Below, one piece after another: positions 28,805-36,689 of a stretch of DNA of 36,689 nucleotides (its first letter is position 1; each line of letters starts with the position of its first letter). A model generated the notes under the pieces. It ran no database searches. It saw only the letters and a list, made by a program, of their open reading frames with translations, and had not been told where the DNA came from. Location: assembly GCA_017854655.1 (NCBI GenBank), contig JAFMHF010000014.1:1-36689 (forward strand), in the 5' to 3' direction. The translations under genes were made by a program, and so were the position numbers. Source of the DNA: Puniceicoccaceae bacterium. GTDB taxonomy: Bacteria > Verrucomicrobiota > Verrucomicrobiia > Opitutales > Coraliomargaritaceae.

Positions 28805-30361
28805 TTGACCTCCACGGACACGCTCACCTATATTCGATTTTTTCTTTTCACTGTGTTTGCGAAACTTACTCTCCTCGATGGTCTCATCGTCTTACTCTAC
28901 TTTGCGGCGGTTTTAGGCATCGGGCTCTATCATGCCCGTCGCAATAAAGGCGCGGACGACTTCATCTCTGCAAGCCGACAAATGCCGTGGCTCGCAGTGC
29001 TCGGTTCAATCGTGGCGACCGAAGTCAGCGCAGCGACTTTCCTCGCCACTCCTGGTGTCGGCTTCGCCGAGAATATGAGCTACCTACAATTTGGCGTGGG
29101 CTCCTTTCTGGCGCGTATTTTCATCGCCTTCGTCTTTTTAGGTGCCTTTTACGCGGCCAAGAGTTTAACCATCTATGAATTTCTAGCTAAACGCTTTGGT
29201 AATGGAACCCGTTATACCGCGACTCTTTTTTTCATTGTCACACGACTGCTAGCCTCGGCAGTGCGCTTGATGATTGCGGCGACAGGACTCAGCCTAATTC
29301 TGGATGTGCCCTTTGCCATCTGCCTAGCAGTATTTACTTTAGTCGCGATCATCTACACTGGCGGTGGCGGTATTCGTGGAATCATCTGGACCGATGTACT
29401 GCAGGCCATCGTCTTTATTAGTTGTGGACTGGCATTGATCCTATATATCGGCCAAAACATCGGTTGGAGCACGATCAGCGAAATCGGTGCAGCCAACGGG
29501 CGTTTTGATATTTTCCGCTTCAGTCCGACCGACAGCGATGCAGGTCTGCTCGGCTGGCTCAATGATCCGAAGCTGTTTTGGATCGCAGCAGTCTTCGGCT
29601 TCATCAGCACGACTGCTGCGTTCGGCACTGATCAGGATATGACGCAACGTATGCTCACCTGCAAAGATGTCGGCGCGGCACGGCGCAGTGTCATCCTCAG
29701 TGGATTCATTTCGATCCCGATCGCGGCACTCTTTCTCTTTGTCGGCGTGGCACTGTTTGCCTTTTATCAAGTACATGTTGATGCAAGCCTACCAATGACC
29801 GTGCTCGCGGATGGCAGTAGCTCAGTGACGGCCGATAAAGTCTTTCCTTGGTTCATTGGCACGCAGCTACCCAGCGGCCTCAGAGGACTATTACTGGTGG
29901 GCGTGCTCGCCGCAGCCATGTCGAGCCTCGACTCTACGATGGGCGCGCTCAGTTCATCCGCCTTGGTCGACCTTTACCGCCCGCTCTTAAAGAAGCAAAC
30001 CAGCAACCAAATCGGACTGCGTCTATCACGCATTTTCGTATCGATCTTTGGCGTGGCGCTCGCACTCACAGCATGGGCACTCAAAGATGCTACGGGCTTT
30101 CTATGGCTGACTTTCAAAATCGGCAGTATTACCTACGGTGCCATGCTCGGTGTCTTTCTGCTGGGAATTCTCACCACTCGTGGCTCTGACCGCGGCAACT
30201 GGATCTCAATGCTCAGCGGCAGCCTGATCTGCGGACTGCTCTTGGCATTGATTGAAACTGGAAATTTGGCGCTCGGTTGGACGTGGTTAATTGTGATCGG
30301 CACCGCATGGACCTTTGGAATTGGCTATTTGTGGCATGAAAAAGCCCCGCGGCCTAAATGA
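28805..30361 (+). CDS. Sodium:solute symporter (SSS family)
   Basis: Many TM segments; ASRQMPWLAVLGSIVATEVSAATFLATPGVGF, YEFLAKRFGNGTRYTATLFF, LLLVGVLAAAMSSLDSTMGALSSSALVDLYRPL. Listed start is TTG and may be wrong. Confidence 0.92.
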   Translation: MTSTDTLTYIRFFLFTVFAKLTLLDGLIVLLYFAAVLGIGLYHARRNKGADDFISASRQMPWLAVLGSIVATEVSAATFLATPGVGFAENMSYLQFGVGSFLARIFIAFVFLGAFYAAKSLTIYEFLAKRFGNGTRYTATLFFIVTRLLASAVRLMIAATGLSLILDVPFAICLAVFTLVAIIYTGGGGIRGIIWTDVLQAIVFISCGLALILYIGQNIGWSTISEIGAANGRFDIFRFSPTDSDAGLLGWLNDPKLFWIAAVFGFISTTAAFGTDQDMTQRMLTCKDVGAARRSVILSGFISIPIAALFLFVGVALFAFYQVHVDASLPMTVLADGSSSVTADKVFPWFIGTQLPSGLRGLLLVGVLAAAMSSLDSTMGALSSSALVDLYRPLLKKQTSNQIGLRLSRIFVSIFGVALALTAWALKDATGFLWLTFKIGSITYGAMLGVFLLGILTTRGSDRGNWISMLSGSLICGLLLALIETGNLALGWTWLIVIGTAWTFGIGYLWHEKAPRPK

Positions 30362-30374
30362 CCAACGGGGCTTT
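30341..30374. terminator. Hairpin shared by convergent symporter and Cys-rich gene; likely terminator for the minus strand
   Basis: AAAGCCCCG...CGGGGCTTT perfect 9-bp stem; on the minus strand followed by TTTTT-type tract (cggggctttttcat). Overlaps the 3' end of the symporter CDS. Confidence 0.7.
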
Positions 30375-30449
30375 GAATCAAGATAGTCTACTGCTTAACC
30401 TTATTGGTCAGCATACCTGCTTGCCACCAGTTACAGCGGCTGCGGCAGA

Positions 30450-30668
30450 CTATTTTGCGCAGCAAGATTTAGCACCGTCCGCTGCAACAGCATCTTTTGC
30501 GCAGCAAGATTTGGCACCGTCCGCTGGAACAGCATCTTTTGAGCAGCAAGATTTGGCAGCAGCACTATCTTTTGCATCAGCATCGTTATGAGCAGCACAA
30601 CTGCCACACGCGCTCGCTGAGATCGCACCAGCAATTAACAGAATCGGAATAAGTAGGAATTTTTTCAT
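30450..30668 (-). CDS. Small exported Cys-rich repeat protein, 72 aa
   Basis: [72 protein letters not shown]: signal peptide plus repeated KSCC(S/A)K motif. Confidence 0.75.
   Translation of the reverse strand: MKKFLLIPILLIAGAISASACGSCAAHNDADAKDSAAAKSCCSKDAVPADGAKSCCAKDAVAADGAKSCCAK
30453..30569. repeat. 42-bp tandem repeat inside the Cys-rich gene
   Basis: 30453-30494 TTTGCGCAGCAAGATTTAGCACCGTCCGCTGCAACAGCATCT; 30495-30536 nearly identical; 30537-30569 partial third unit TTTGAGCAGCAAGATTTGGCA... Confidence 0.9.
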
Positions 30669-30799
30669 TTTTATTTTTATGGTTAGGATTGAAGATATAT
30701 CATGAGTTCTACGTCTTGTCGAATCTTTCGATAGACTTTCTATTGGAGCCGCCTAACTTCTTCCTATTCCCATTTTTTCACACAAAGTTCGATAATTGC

Positions 30800-31828
30800 A
30801 TGCTCCCTTGGTTTCAAAACGGTCAATTCCCCCTCTATCTCGCTCCAATGGCGCGAGTTACGGACATCGTCTTTCGACAATTTTGTAAAGAGCAAGGTGC
30901 CGATGTCATGGTCACCGAGTTCGTTCAATCCGATGCGCTCATCCGTGAAGACCCTAAACTCTGGGAAACCGTCGACTTTACCGAACAACAGCGCCCGATG
31001 GGGGTGCAAATCTTCGGTGCCAACCCGGACTCGATGGCCGACGCCGCACGGCTGCTAGCCGATCGCCTGCAACCCGACTTTATTGATATCAATTTCGGTT
31101 GTCCCGCAGATCGCGTGATCTGTATGGACGCGGGCTCCTCGATGCTGCGTAATCCAGCCAAAATCGGCAAAGTTGTCGGCGCCGTGGTGCGCGCAGTCCC
31201 CGGCACCCCCGTGACCGCTAAAATCCGCACTGGCTGGGACGACGATACCATCGTTGCCCGCGAAGTCGGCCACATCGTTGAGAGCGAAGGCGCACAAGCA
31301 CTCGCCATTCACGGTCGCACTAAAATGCAAGGCTACAGCGGCGACGCCAATTGGCCACTCATCGCCGAAGTCGCGGCAGAGCTCACGATCCCCGTCATCG
31401 GCAATGGTAACATCCGCAGCGCGCACGATGTGATTCGTATCCGCGAACAAACCAACTGCGCCGGCTTGATGATCGGCCGCGCCGCACTAGGCTACCCGTG
31501 GATCTTTCGCGACATCAAGCATTACCTCGAGCACGGCGTAGTGCCCGAACCGCCGACAGTCGCCGAGCGCTGGCAAACCATTCTCGACTATACGCGCAGG
31601 CTAATGGCCCGTCCCTTTCGTCAACAAAAGCACACCGATCTGCGGTGGATGCGCCCCAAACTGATCGCACTCACCAAGAGTATGAAAAGTTCACGACAGA
31701 TCCGAGGCGCACTCGGCCACGTCATTCAATATGAAGACCTCGAACGCGTCGCCGCCGAGCACATCGCACAATTCGGCACAGATATTAACATCGGCGAACA
31801 AACCTCCGCCAGCAGTCACCACCAGTGA
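30800..31828 (+). CDS. dus: tRNA-dihydrouridine synthase
   Basis: [36 protein letters not shown]...[13 protein letters not shown]...[11 protein letters not shown]...[15 protein letters not shown]...[10 protein letters not shown]; start at [12 protein letters not shown]. Confidence 0.95.
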   Translation: MLPWFQNGQFPLYLAPMARVTDIVFRQFCKEQGADVMVTEFVQSDALIREDPKLWETVDFTEQQRPMGVQIFGANPDSMADAARLLADRLQPDFIDINFGCPADRVICMDAGSSMLRNPAKIGKVVGAVVRAVPGTPVTAKIRTGWDDDTIVAREVGHIVESEGAQALAIHGRTKMQGYSGDANWPLIAEVAAELTIPVIGNGNIRSAHDVIRIREQTNCAGLMIGRAALGYPWIFRDIKHYLEHGVVPEPPTVAERWQTILDYTRRLMARPFRQQKHTDLRWMRPKLIALTKSMKSSRQIRGALGHVIQYEDLERVAAEHIAQFGTDINIGEQTSASSHHQ

Positions 31829-32292
31829 ACAAAATCCTCTTCCTCTGCATGGGCAACATTTGCCGCTCTCCCGCAGCTCACTGTGTCTTCCAACATCTAG
31901 TCGACCAAGCCGGACTCGCCGATCAATTCGAGATTGAATCCGCTGGCACCATCGGCTTTCACGTCGGCTCATCGCCTGACAAACGCATGCAGCACTCCAT
32001 GCGTGCACGCAATATCCCAATCATCGGCCATTCCCGTCAACTTCAGCCCAGCGACCTTGAAGTTTACGATCTGATTCTGGCGATGGATAACGACAACCTC
32101 ATCGATGCACGTGCCCTCGATCCCTCCGGTAAACTGCATCACAAAGTCCAGCTCTTCTGTGACTATTGCACCGCGCATAGCCAAACCGAAGTACCTGATC
32201 CGTATTACGGCGGTGACCGTGGCTTCGAACACGTGCTCGACCTAATCGAAGATGGCTGCGCGAATTTGCTTAAAAAGTTAAGTGCCGATTAA
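31825..32292 (+). CDS. Low-molecular-weight protein tyrosine phosphatase
   Basis: [13 protein letters not shown] (CX5R loop), terminal [11 protein letters not shown] start overlapping dus stop by 4 nt. Confidence 0.95.
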   Translation: MNKILFLCMGNICRSPAAHCVFQHLVDQAGLADQFEIESAGTIGFHVGSSPDKRMQHSMRARNIPIIGHSRQLQPSDLEVYDLILAMDNDNLIDARALDPSGKLHHKVQLFCDYCTAHSQTEVPDPYYGGDRGFEHVLDLIEDGCANLLKKLSAD

Positions 32293-32388
32293 TATCCCGC
32301 GCGTAGCCGCCATTTGCGCCGCTGCCGAATCGCTTGACAGGCTCGCCAAGCACTGGAAGATCATTTTTTTCTAACACCACAAATACTT

Positions 32389-32946
32389 ATGGCATCTCCT
32401 ACAGACGTTCGCAAAGGCAAGGTCCTCAACTACCAAGGCACTCCGCACCTGGTTCTCGACGTGCAGCATCGCACACAAGGCCGCCAGGCTGGCTTCATGC
32501 AAGTCACCATGCGCAACCTGAGTTCTGGATCCAGCACCAACACCAAGATCCGCACCACGGACTCCGTCGAGATTATGCACACCGATATGGTGAAGCTTGA
32601 GTATAGTTACGTCGATGGCGACGGCTACCACTTCATGGATCCCGAAACCTTCGAAGATATTATCCTCGATACCTCTCTAGTCGAAGACTCAAAGGAGTTC
32701 CTCGTCGAAACTCAGGTATACAGCATTCTTCACGTCAACGACAAGCCGATCCAAATCGAGCTGCCAGCGTCGATCGAAATGAAGGTCATCGAATCCGCCG
32801 AAGGCATTAAAGGTGACACCGCCAGCAACGTGCAAAAGCCAGCTACACTCGAAACTGGCCTCGTCGTGCAAGTGCCCCTGTTCGTCAAAGAAGGCGACGT
32901 GCTCAAGATCAGCACCTCTGATAAGTCCTACATGGGCCGCGCGTAG
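32389..32946 (+). CDS. efp: Elongation factor P, Arg-tip variant
   Basis: KGKVLNYQGTPHLVLDVQHRTQGRQAGFMQVTMRNL...MDPETFEDI...IELPASIEMKVIESAEGIKGDTASNVQKPATLETGLVVQVPLFVKEGDVLKISTSDKSYMGRA. Confidence 0.93.
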   Translation: MASPTDVRKGKVLNYQGTPHLVLDVQHRTQGRQAGFMQVTMRNLSSGSSTNTKIRTTDSVEIMHTDMVKLEYSYVDGDGYHFMDPETFEDIILDTSLVEDSKEFLVETQVYSILHVNDKPIQIELPASIEMKVIESAEGIKGDTASNVQKPATLETGLVVQVPLFVKEGDVLKISTSDKSYMGRA

Positions 32947-32976
32947 ACGCCCCAGAACGACAGCATTTTAAACAAT

Positions 32977-33012
32977 AAAACGGCGGACGCTTTACGTGTC
33001 CGCCGTTTTTTT
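32977..33012 (+). terminator. Rho-independent terminator of efp
   Basis: AAAACGGCGGAC-gctttacgt-GTCCGCCGTTTTTTT: perfect 10-bp stem plus T tract. Confidence 0.9.
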
Positions 33013-33032
33013 GTGTGAATCAATCTTAGGCT

Positions 33033-33098
33033 GGCCTCCGTCGTAAGACGGAGGTGCGTCAGAGTTAGCCAATGCTCCCCCGTCTGACGACGGAGGCC
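33033..33098. repeat. Inverted-repeat/hairpin element C
   Basis: Arms GGCCTCCGTCGTAAGACGG (33033-33051) and CCGTCTGACGACGGAGGCC (33080-33098), 18/19 complementary; internal hairpin CCTCCGTC-gtaa-GACGGAGG (33035-33054). Confidence 0.85.
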
Positions 33099-33103
33099 AC
33101 GCA

Positions 33104-34102
33104 TTAGTGAATCGAAGTCACTGCCCAAGGGATCGTCTCGCCGGCACGATACGGCACCACATCACCATAGCTTTCTGGCACAAGCATGCCAACTTTCTCC
33201 AGCTTCACGGTTTTCGATAGCGGCGTAAAATCATGAATGCGCTGAGCATTGCCACTGACAAATGCCTGCAAATTATCCAACGCACCGTGCTCCTCAAATA
33301 GCTCGACCAGTGTCGGCAAACAAACCGGCGCGGTGAAGAGACCCGCCGCACAGCCGCAGCACTCCTTCTTGGAGATTGGGTGTGGCGCGGAATCGCTGCC
33401 AAACATCAATTTAGGATGAGCTTGCAAAGCGGCCGCCAACAACGCTTCGCGATCCTCCGGACGCTTCGCGATCGGCTTGCAGAACAAGTGCGGCTGCAAC
33501 ATGCCGCCCGCCACATCGTTCAGTGTAATGATTAGGTGGTGCAGCGTGACCGTGGCATATAGATTCTCGTAGCGATCCAGCATCTCGACCGCGTCACGGG
33601 TCGTGATATGCTCCATCGTGATCTTCAGTTTGGGAAATTTCTGCGCGAGATACTCATAACTGGCGAGAAACTCCTTCTCGCGATCCATCACGAAGCCATG
33701 TGTCTCGCCGTGGATCATCAACGGAATCCCCATTTCTTCCATTAACTTGAACGTGCCCTCGACTGCACTGAGCTCTTTGACGCCTGCTTCGCTATTGGTG
33801 GTCGCACCTGCCGGATAGAGCTTGATGCCAAAGATGTGTTCACGCGCGGCGGCTAGCTCGGCCTCACTGTAATTGCGAAAAAACAACATCATCAACGGGT
33901 CAAAGGTCGTGTCGCCCTTAGCCACATTGATCTGATCACGATACACTTGCAGGCGTTCCAAATTATCAACCGGTGGCACCAGATTCGGCATAATGATCGC
34001 TCCGGAAAAATGTTCCGCGGTGAGCGGCGTCACGCGCTCCATCATTGCCCCCTCGCGGAGGTGCAAGTGCATATCAAGTGGTGAATCAAAAACAAATTCC
34101 AT
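33104..34102 (-). CDS. pyrC: Dihydroorotase (class II/PyrC type)
   Basis: [70 protein letters not shown]. Confidence 0.96.
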   Translation of the reverse strand: MEFVFDSPLDMHLHLREGAMMERVTPLTAEHFSGAIIMPNLVPPVDNLERLQVYRDQINVAKGDTTFDPLMMLFFRNYSEAELAAAREHIFGIKLYPAGATTNSEAGVKELSAVEGTFKLMEEMGIPLMIHGETHGFVMDREKEFLASYEYLAQKFPKLKITMEHITTRDAVEMLDRYENLYATVTLHHLIITLNDVAGGMLQPHLFCKPIAKRPEDREALLAAALQAHPKLMFGSDSAPHPISKKECCGCAAGLFTAPVCLPTLVELFEEHGALDNLQAFVSGNAQRIHDFTPLSKTVKLEKVGMLVPESYGDVVPYRAGETIPWAVTSIH

Positions 34103-34194
34103 ACCAGTACGCTACGCCGCCCCACCCTCAGCTGCAAAGCATAAAGCGACCGAGAGCGTGAAGAAATCATTCCTGGCACTCGAACCATTCGATC

Positions 34195-34255
34195 GCGGGA
34201 GTAAACCCGCTCGCTACGCTCTTAGCTATCATTCGTAGCGACTGGCTTATGCCAG
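34195..34255. repeat. Three-hairpin intergenic element E
   Basis: GCGGG-agtaaa-CCCGC (34195-34210); TCGCTACG (34211-34218) pairing with CGTAGCGA (34234-34241); CTGGC-ttat-GCCAG (34242-34255), directly abutting. Confidence 0.8.
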
Positions 34256-34324
34256 CAGTCATTCAAGTAAAAATACTCGATTCACACCCACTTCTCTTCA
34301 CAGCAAAAGGATCCCGTTTGTCAT

Positions 34325-34924
34325 TTATTTTTCCAAGATACTGCACATCAACTCGACCGCTTTCGCGCGATGGCTGAGCTGGCTCTTCACCGTATCACCG
34401 AGTTGCGCGAAGCTTTCACTATAGCCATTCGGAATAAAGATCGGGTCATAACCGAAGCCGCCGTCGCCATGGACTTCGGTATCGATGCGACCTTCGCAAC
34501 ATCCATCATAATGCGTGATGTAGCCATCATGGTCGATCACACACAACACACAGCGGAAGCGTGCAGTGCGCTTGGCCTTCGGCACATCCTTCAACGCGTC
34601 GAGCAGTTTCACTACATTGTCTTGGTCGCTCGCGTCCACCCCGGCGTAACGTGCAGAATAGATCCCTGGCACCCCGTCGAGTGCATCCACTTCAAGACCG
34701 GAGTCGTCCGCCATCACCCAAGCATCTGCAGGCGCCAGCTTGCGCAGCGCCTCGGCTTTGATTTGCGCATTCGCGGCAAAGGTCGAACCGTTCTCATCTA
34801 CATCTGGCATGCCGCCACAGGCTTTTGCAGAAACCACTTCGAATTCGAGCCCCTTGAGTAGTAGTACGAATTCTTCGACCTTGTGAGCGTTGCCAGTGGC
34901 GATAATGAGAGAATGTTGGGTCAT
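34325..34924 (-). CDS. rdgB: XTP/dITP diphosphatase (non-canonical purine NTP pyrophosphatase)
   Basis: [82 protein letters not shown]; start at MTQHSLI. Confidence 0.96.
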   Translation of the reverse strand: MTQHSLIIATGNAHKVEEFVLLLKGLEFEVVSAKACGGMPDVDENGSTFAANAQIKAEALRKLAPADAWVMADDSGLEVDALDGVPGIYSARYAGVDASDQDNVVKLLDALKDVPKAKRTARFRCVLCVIDHDGYITHYDGCCEGRIDTEVHGDGGFGYDPIFIPNGYSESFAQLGDTVKSQLSHRAKAVELMCSILEK

Positions 34925-34959
34925 AATTGTAGTTCGTAATTTTAAAGCTGTAGTTTTGT

Positions 34960-35036
34960 GGAGGGCAACGCTCCGTCGTTGCCGCCGATCAGAGAGAGCG
35001 AAACCTACGCATGGCAATGACGGAGCATTGCCCTCC
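34960..35036. repeat. Inverted-repeat/hairpin element D
   Basis: Arms GGAGGGCAACGCTCCGTCGTTGCC (34960-34983) and GGCAATGACGGAGCATTGCCCTCC (35013-35036), 22/24 complementary; both differences would be G-U-type pairs in RNA in one orientation. Confidence 0.85.
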
Positions 35037-35062
35037 AAGTTTTTTGATTATTCTAAGCACTA

Positions 35063-36178
35063 CTAAAAACTGCCGCGGGTGAGAATATCTTCCCCTAAAA
35101 TTGCGTGACGCACATGATTGAGCTGCAGCGCGTCGCGCATCGACTGCGTATCGCGCGCACTACCGATACCCGGGGTCGCGCAATCGCTCATAAACTTCGG
35201 CGCTTGATAAATAAAGGCATAATCGACCAGCTGCCGTTCCAGTAAACTGGAGGCCAGCGTCGGCCCAGTCTCGACATACACGCCGCAGATTTCCTCCTCT
35301 GCGCAACGCTTACGAAAAGCCTCCCAATCTAAATGCCCATCGACTTCTGGCAATTCCCAGACGCTCACGCCATGAGCAGTGAGTTGACCGCGCAGATCAA
35401 CATCCGCTGCCGGGCCACACAGCACAGTCGTGCGCCCCTTGTGCGCGTCGGTATACAGCTGCGGCCAGCGCGTTTCACGCACAGTGCGCAAACTCCGATC
35501 AAATACAAAACGCCGCGGACACCAGGTCGACTCGCCAATCCGGCTCGTCAGGCTCGGGTCATCGCGCAGCACCGTATTCGCTCCCACTGCGATCGCCGGA
35601 AAATAGCGCCGCCAACGCATCACATCCGCCCGTGCCGCCTCCCCCGTCACCCATTGCGAGTGCCCCGAAGCCGCCGCAAATTTACCGTCCAATGTAAGCG
35701 CCATCTTCGCCGCGATCAACGGACGATGACTCACAATCCAATGGTTGAAAATTAAATTCAGATCAGTGCAATCCTGCGCCAGCAGCCCTTCGACCACATC
35801 GACGCCCGCTGCGCGTAACAGCGCGAGCCCTTGTCCGGCATGGTCTGGGTTCGGATCGACTGCGCCGACGACCACATTCCGTAAGCCCGATTCAATAATC
35901 GCAGTCGTGCAAGCGCCCGTACGACCGCAGCTGCTGCAAGGCTCTAAAGTCACATAAATCGTCGCACCTTCGGCCGGCTTACGTCCCAGCGCTTGCAGTG
36001 CTTCGATCTCAGCGTGCGGTTGCCCCGCCGCATGATGCCAGCCTTCAGCCACGATCTGCCCCCGCTCGACGATCACCGCACCGACCATTGGGTTCGGGTG
36101 CGTTTGCCCCCAAGCTCGCTGCGCTAATTTAAGCGCATGCGCCATAAAGGCTTGGTGCGACTGGTCAGCTGAACTCAT
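35063..36178 (-). CDS. ribD: Bifunctional riboflavin deaminase/reductase
   Basis: AQRAWGQTHPNPMVGAVIVERGQIVAEGWHHAAGQPHAEIEAL, VTLEPCSSCGRTGAC, MALTLDGKFAAASGHSQWVTGEAAR, GANTVLRDDPSLT. Confidence 0.95.
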   Translation of the reverse strand: MSSADQSHQAFMAHALKLAQRAWGQTHPNPMVGAVIVERGQIVAEGWHHAAGQPHAEIEALQALGRKPAEGATIYVTLEPCSSCGRTGACTTAIIESGLRNVVVGAVDPNPDHAGQGLALLRAAGVDVVEGLLAQDCTDLNLIFNHWIVSHRPLIAAKMALTLDGKFAAASGHSQWVTGEAARADVMRWRRYFPAIAVGANTVLRDDPSLTSRIGESTWCPRRFVFDRSLRTVRETRWPQLYTDAHKGRTTVLCGPAADVDLRGQLTAHGVSVWELPEVDGHLDWEAFRKRCAEEEICGVYVETGPTLASSLLERQLVDYAFIYQAPKFMSDCATPGIGSARDTQSMRDALQLNHVRHAILGEDILTRGSF

Positions 36179-36689
36179 ACGCGCACAAATGGATTACCGC
36201 CTTTTTCTTGGGCGACCGAGGTATTTGGGCCATGCCCTGGATAGATAACCGTCGCATCCGGCAGCGTATAAACCTGTGTTTTGATCGATTGCTCGAGCAC
36301 TGAGAAGTCGCCGCCTGGGAAATCGTAACGCCCGACGCTCCCAGCAAAAATTACATCGCCAACGATCGCCGCCTGTGCGCTAGCCACATAGACTAAGATA
36401 TTACCTGGGCAATGGCCGGGCACGTGACGGATCTCCAACTGGTCGCCCAGTAGATCGAGCGTATCGCCCGCTTTGATCCAGTGCTCAATCGGCACAGGCA
36501 ACAACTCCAGCCCTGGAATCGCATAGCTCGCCATTTTCGAAGGAGCCGCAAACATTTCAGTGTCGGCCAGATGCCCATAGGTCGGAATCCCCGCTGCGGC
36601 AAACTTGTGGCCATCCAAAATATGATCCCAGTGTCCATGTGTTAAAATCAGCGCCACAATCTGGCAGCCATGCTGCTGCGCAACTTGCA
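36175..36689 (-). CDS. MBL-fold metallohydrolase (glyoxalase II-like), partial at window end
   Basis: Reading frame continues to the window edge: ...QVAQQHGCQIVALILTHGHWDHILDG; HxHWDH-type motif, RHVPGHCPGNI, GDVIFAGSVGRYDFPGGD, YPGHGP. 4-nt overlap with ribD. Confidence 0.92.
   Translation of the reverse strand, partial: QVAQQHGCQIVALILTHGHWDHILDGHKFAAAGIPTYGHLADTEMFAAPSKMASYAIPGLELLPVPIEHWIKAGDTLDLLGDQLEIRHVPGHCPGNILVYVASAQAAIVGDVIFAGSVGRYDFPGGDFSVLEQSIKTQVYTLPDATVIYPGHGPNTSVAQEKGGNPFVRV

Noticed and set aside
34925-35038. N-terminal extension of rdgB in the ORF track ([19 protein letters not shown]...)
   Set aside because: It is a read-through of inverted-repeat element D; the family N-terminus starts at [12 protein letters not shown] (34924).
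35063-36178. RibD deaminase motif EPCSSCGRTGAC differing from the usual PCSHxGRTPPC
   Set aside because: The zinc-ligand His and both Cys positions appear retained, so this looks like normal family variation.

Overview
The 36.7 kb window looks like ordinary bacterial chromosome. Gene content and intergenic hairpin style suggest Verrucomicrobiota/Opitutae (inference only, no search run). About 40 CDS are supportable, mostly core metabolism: ABC-2 transporter with TPR partner, acylphosphatase, lipB-lipA, ACT protein, TetR, metallophosphoesterase, purC, M23 peptidase, isochorismatase-like hydrolase, aroC, CobW-like protein, YdjM-like hydrolase, rsmJ, MscS, tlyA, aguA-aguB-hisG, bcp, two response regulators, GspE/PilB-type ATPase, Na+/solute symporter, dus, LMW-PTP, efp, pyrC, rdgB, ribD and a partial MBL hydrolase. 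There is one tRNA-Glu. I saw no CRISPR, prophage, transposase or classical defence island. The most interesting signals are: (1) a secreted PhoD-like protein that appears to have lost its metal ligands; (2) a sigma-70/ECF-like protein without recognisable key motifs, paired with an unknown protein; (3) a CobW-like protein with degenerate Walker A and NKxD motifs; (4) EF-P with Arg at the Lys34 position; (5) a small exported Cys-pair repeat protein; (6) an 18-aa ORF with a good Shine-Dalgarno two nt before an ACT-domain gene; (7) a perfect 10-bp inverted repeat between hisG and bcp; (8) five elaborate intergenic inverted-repeat/hairpin elements, several sharing sequence words.
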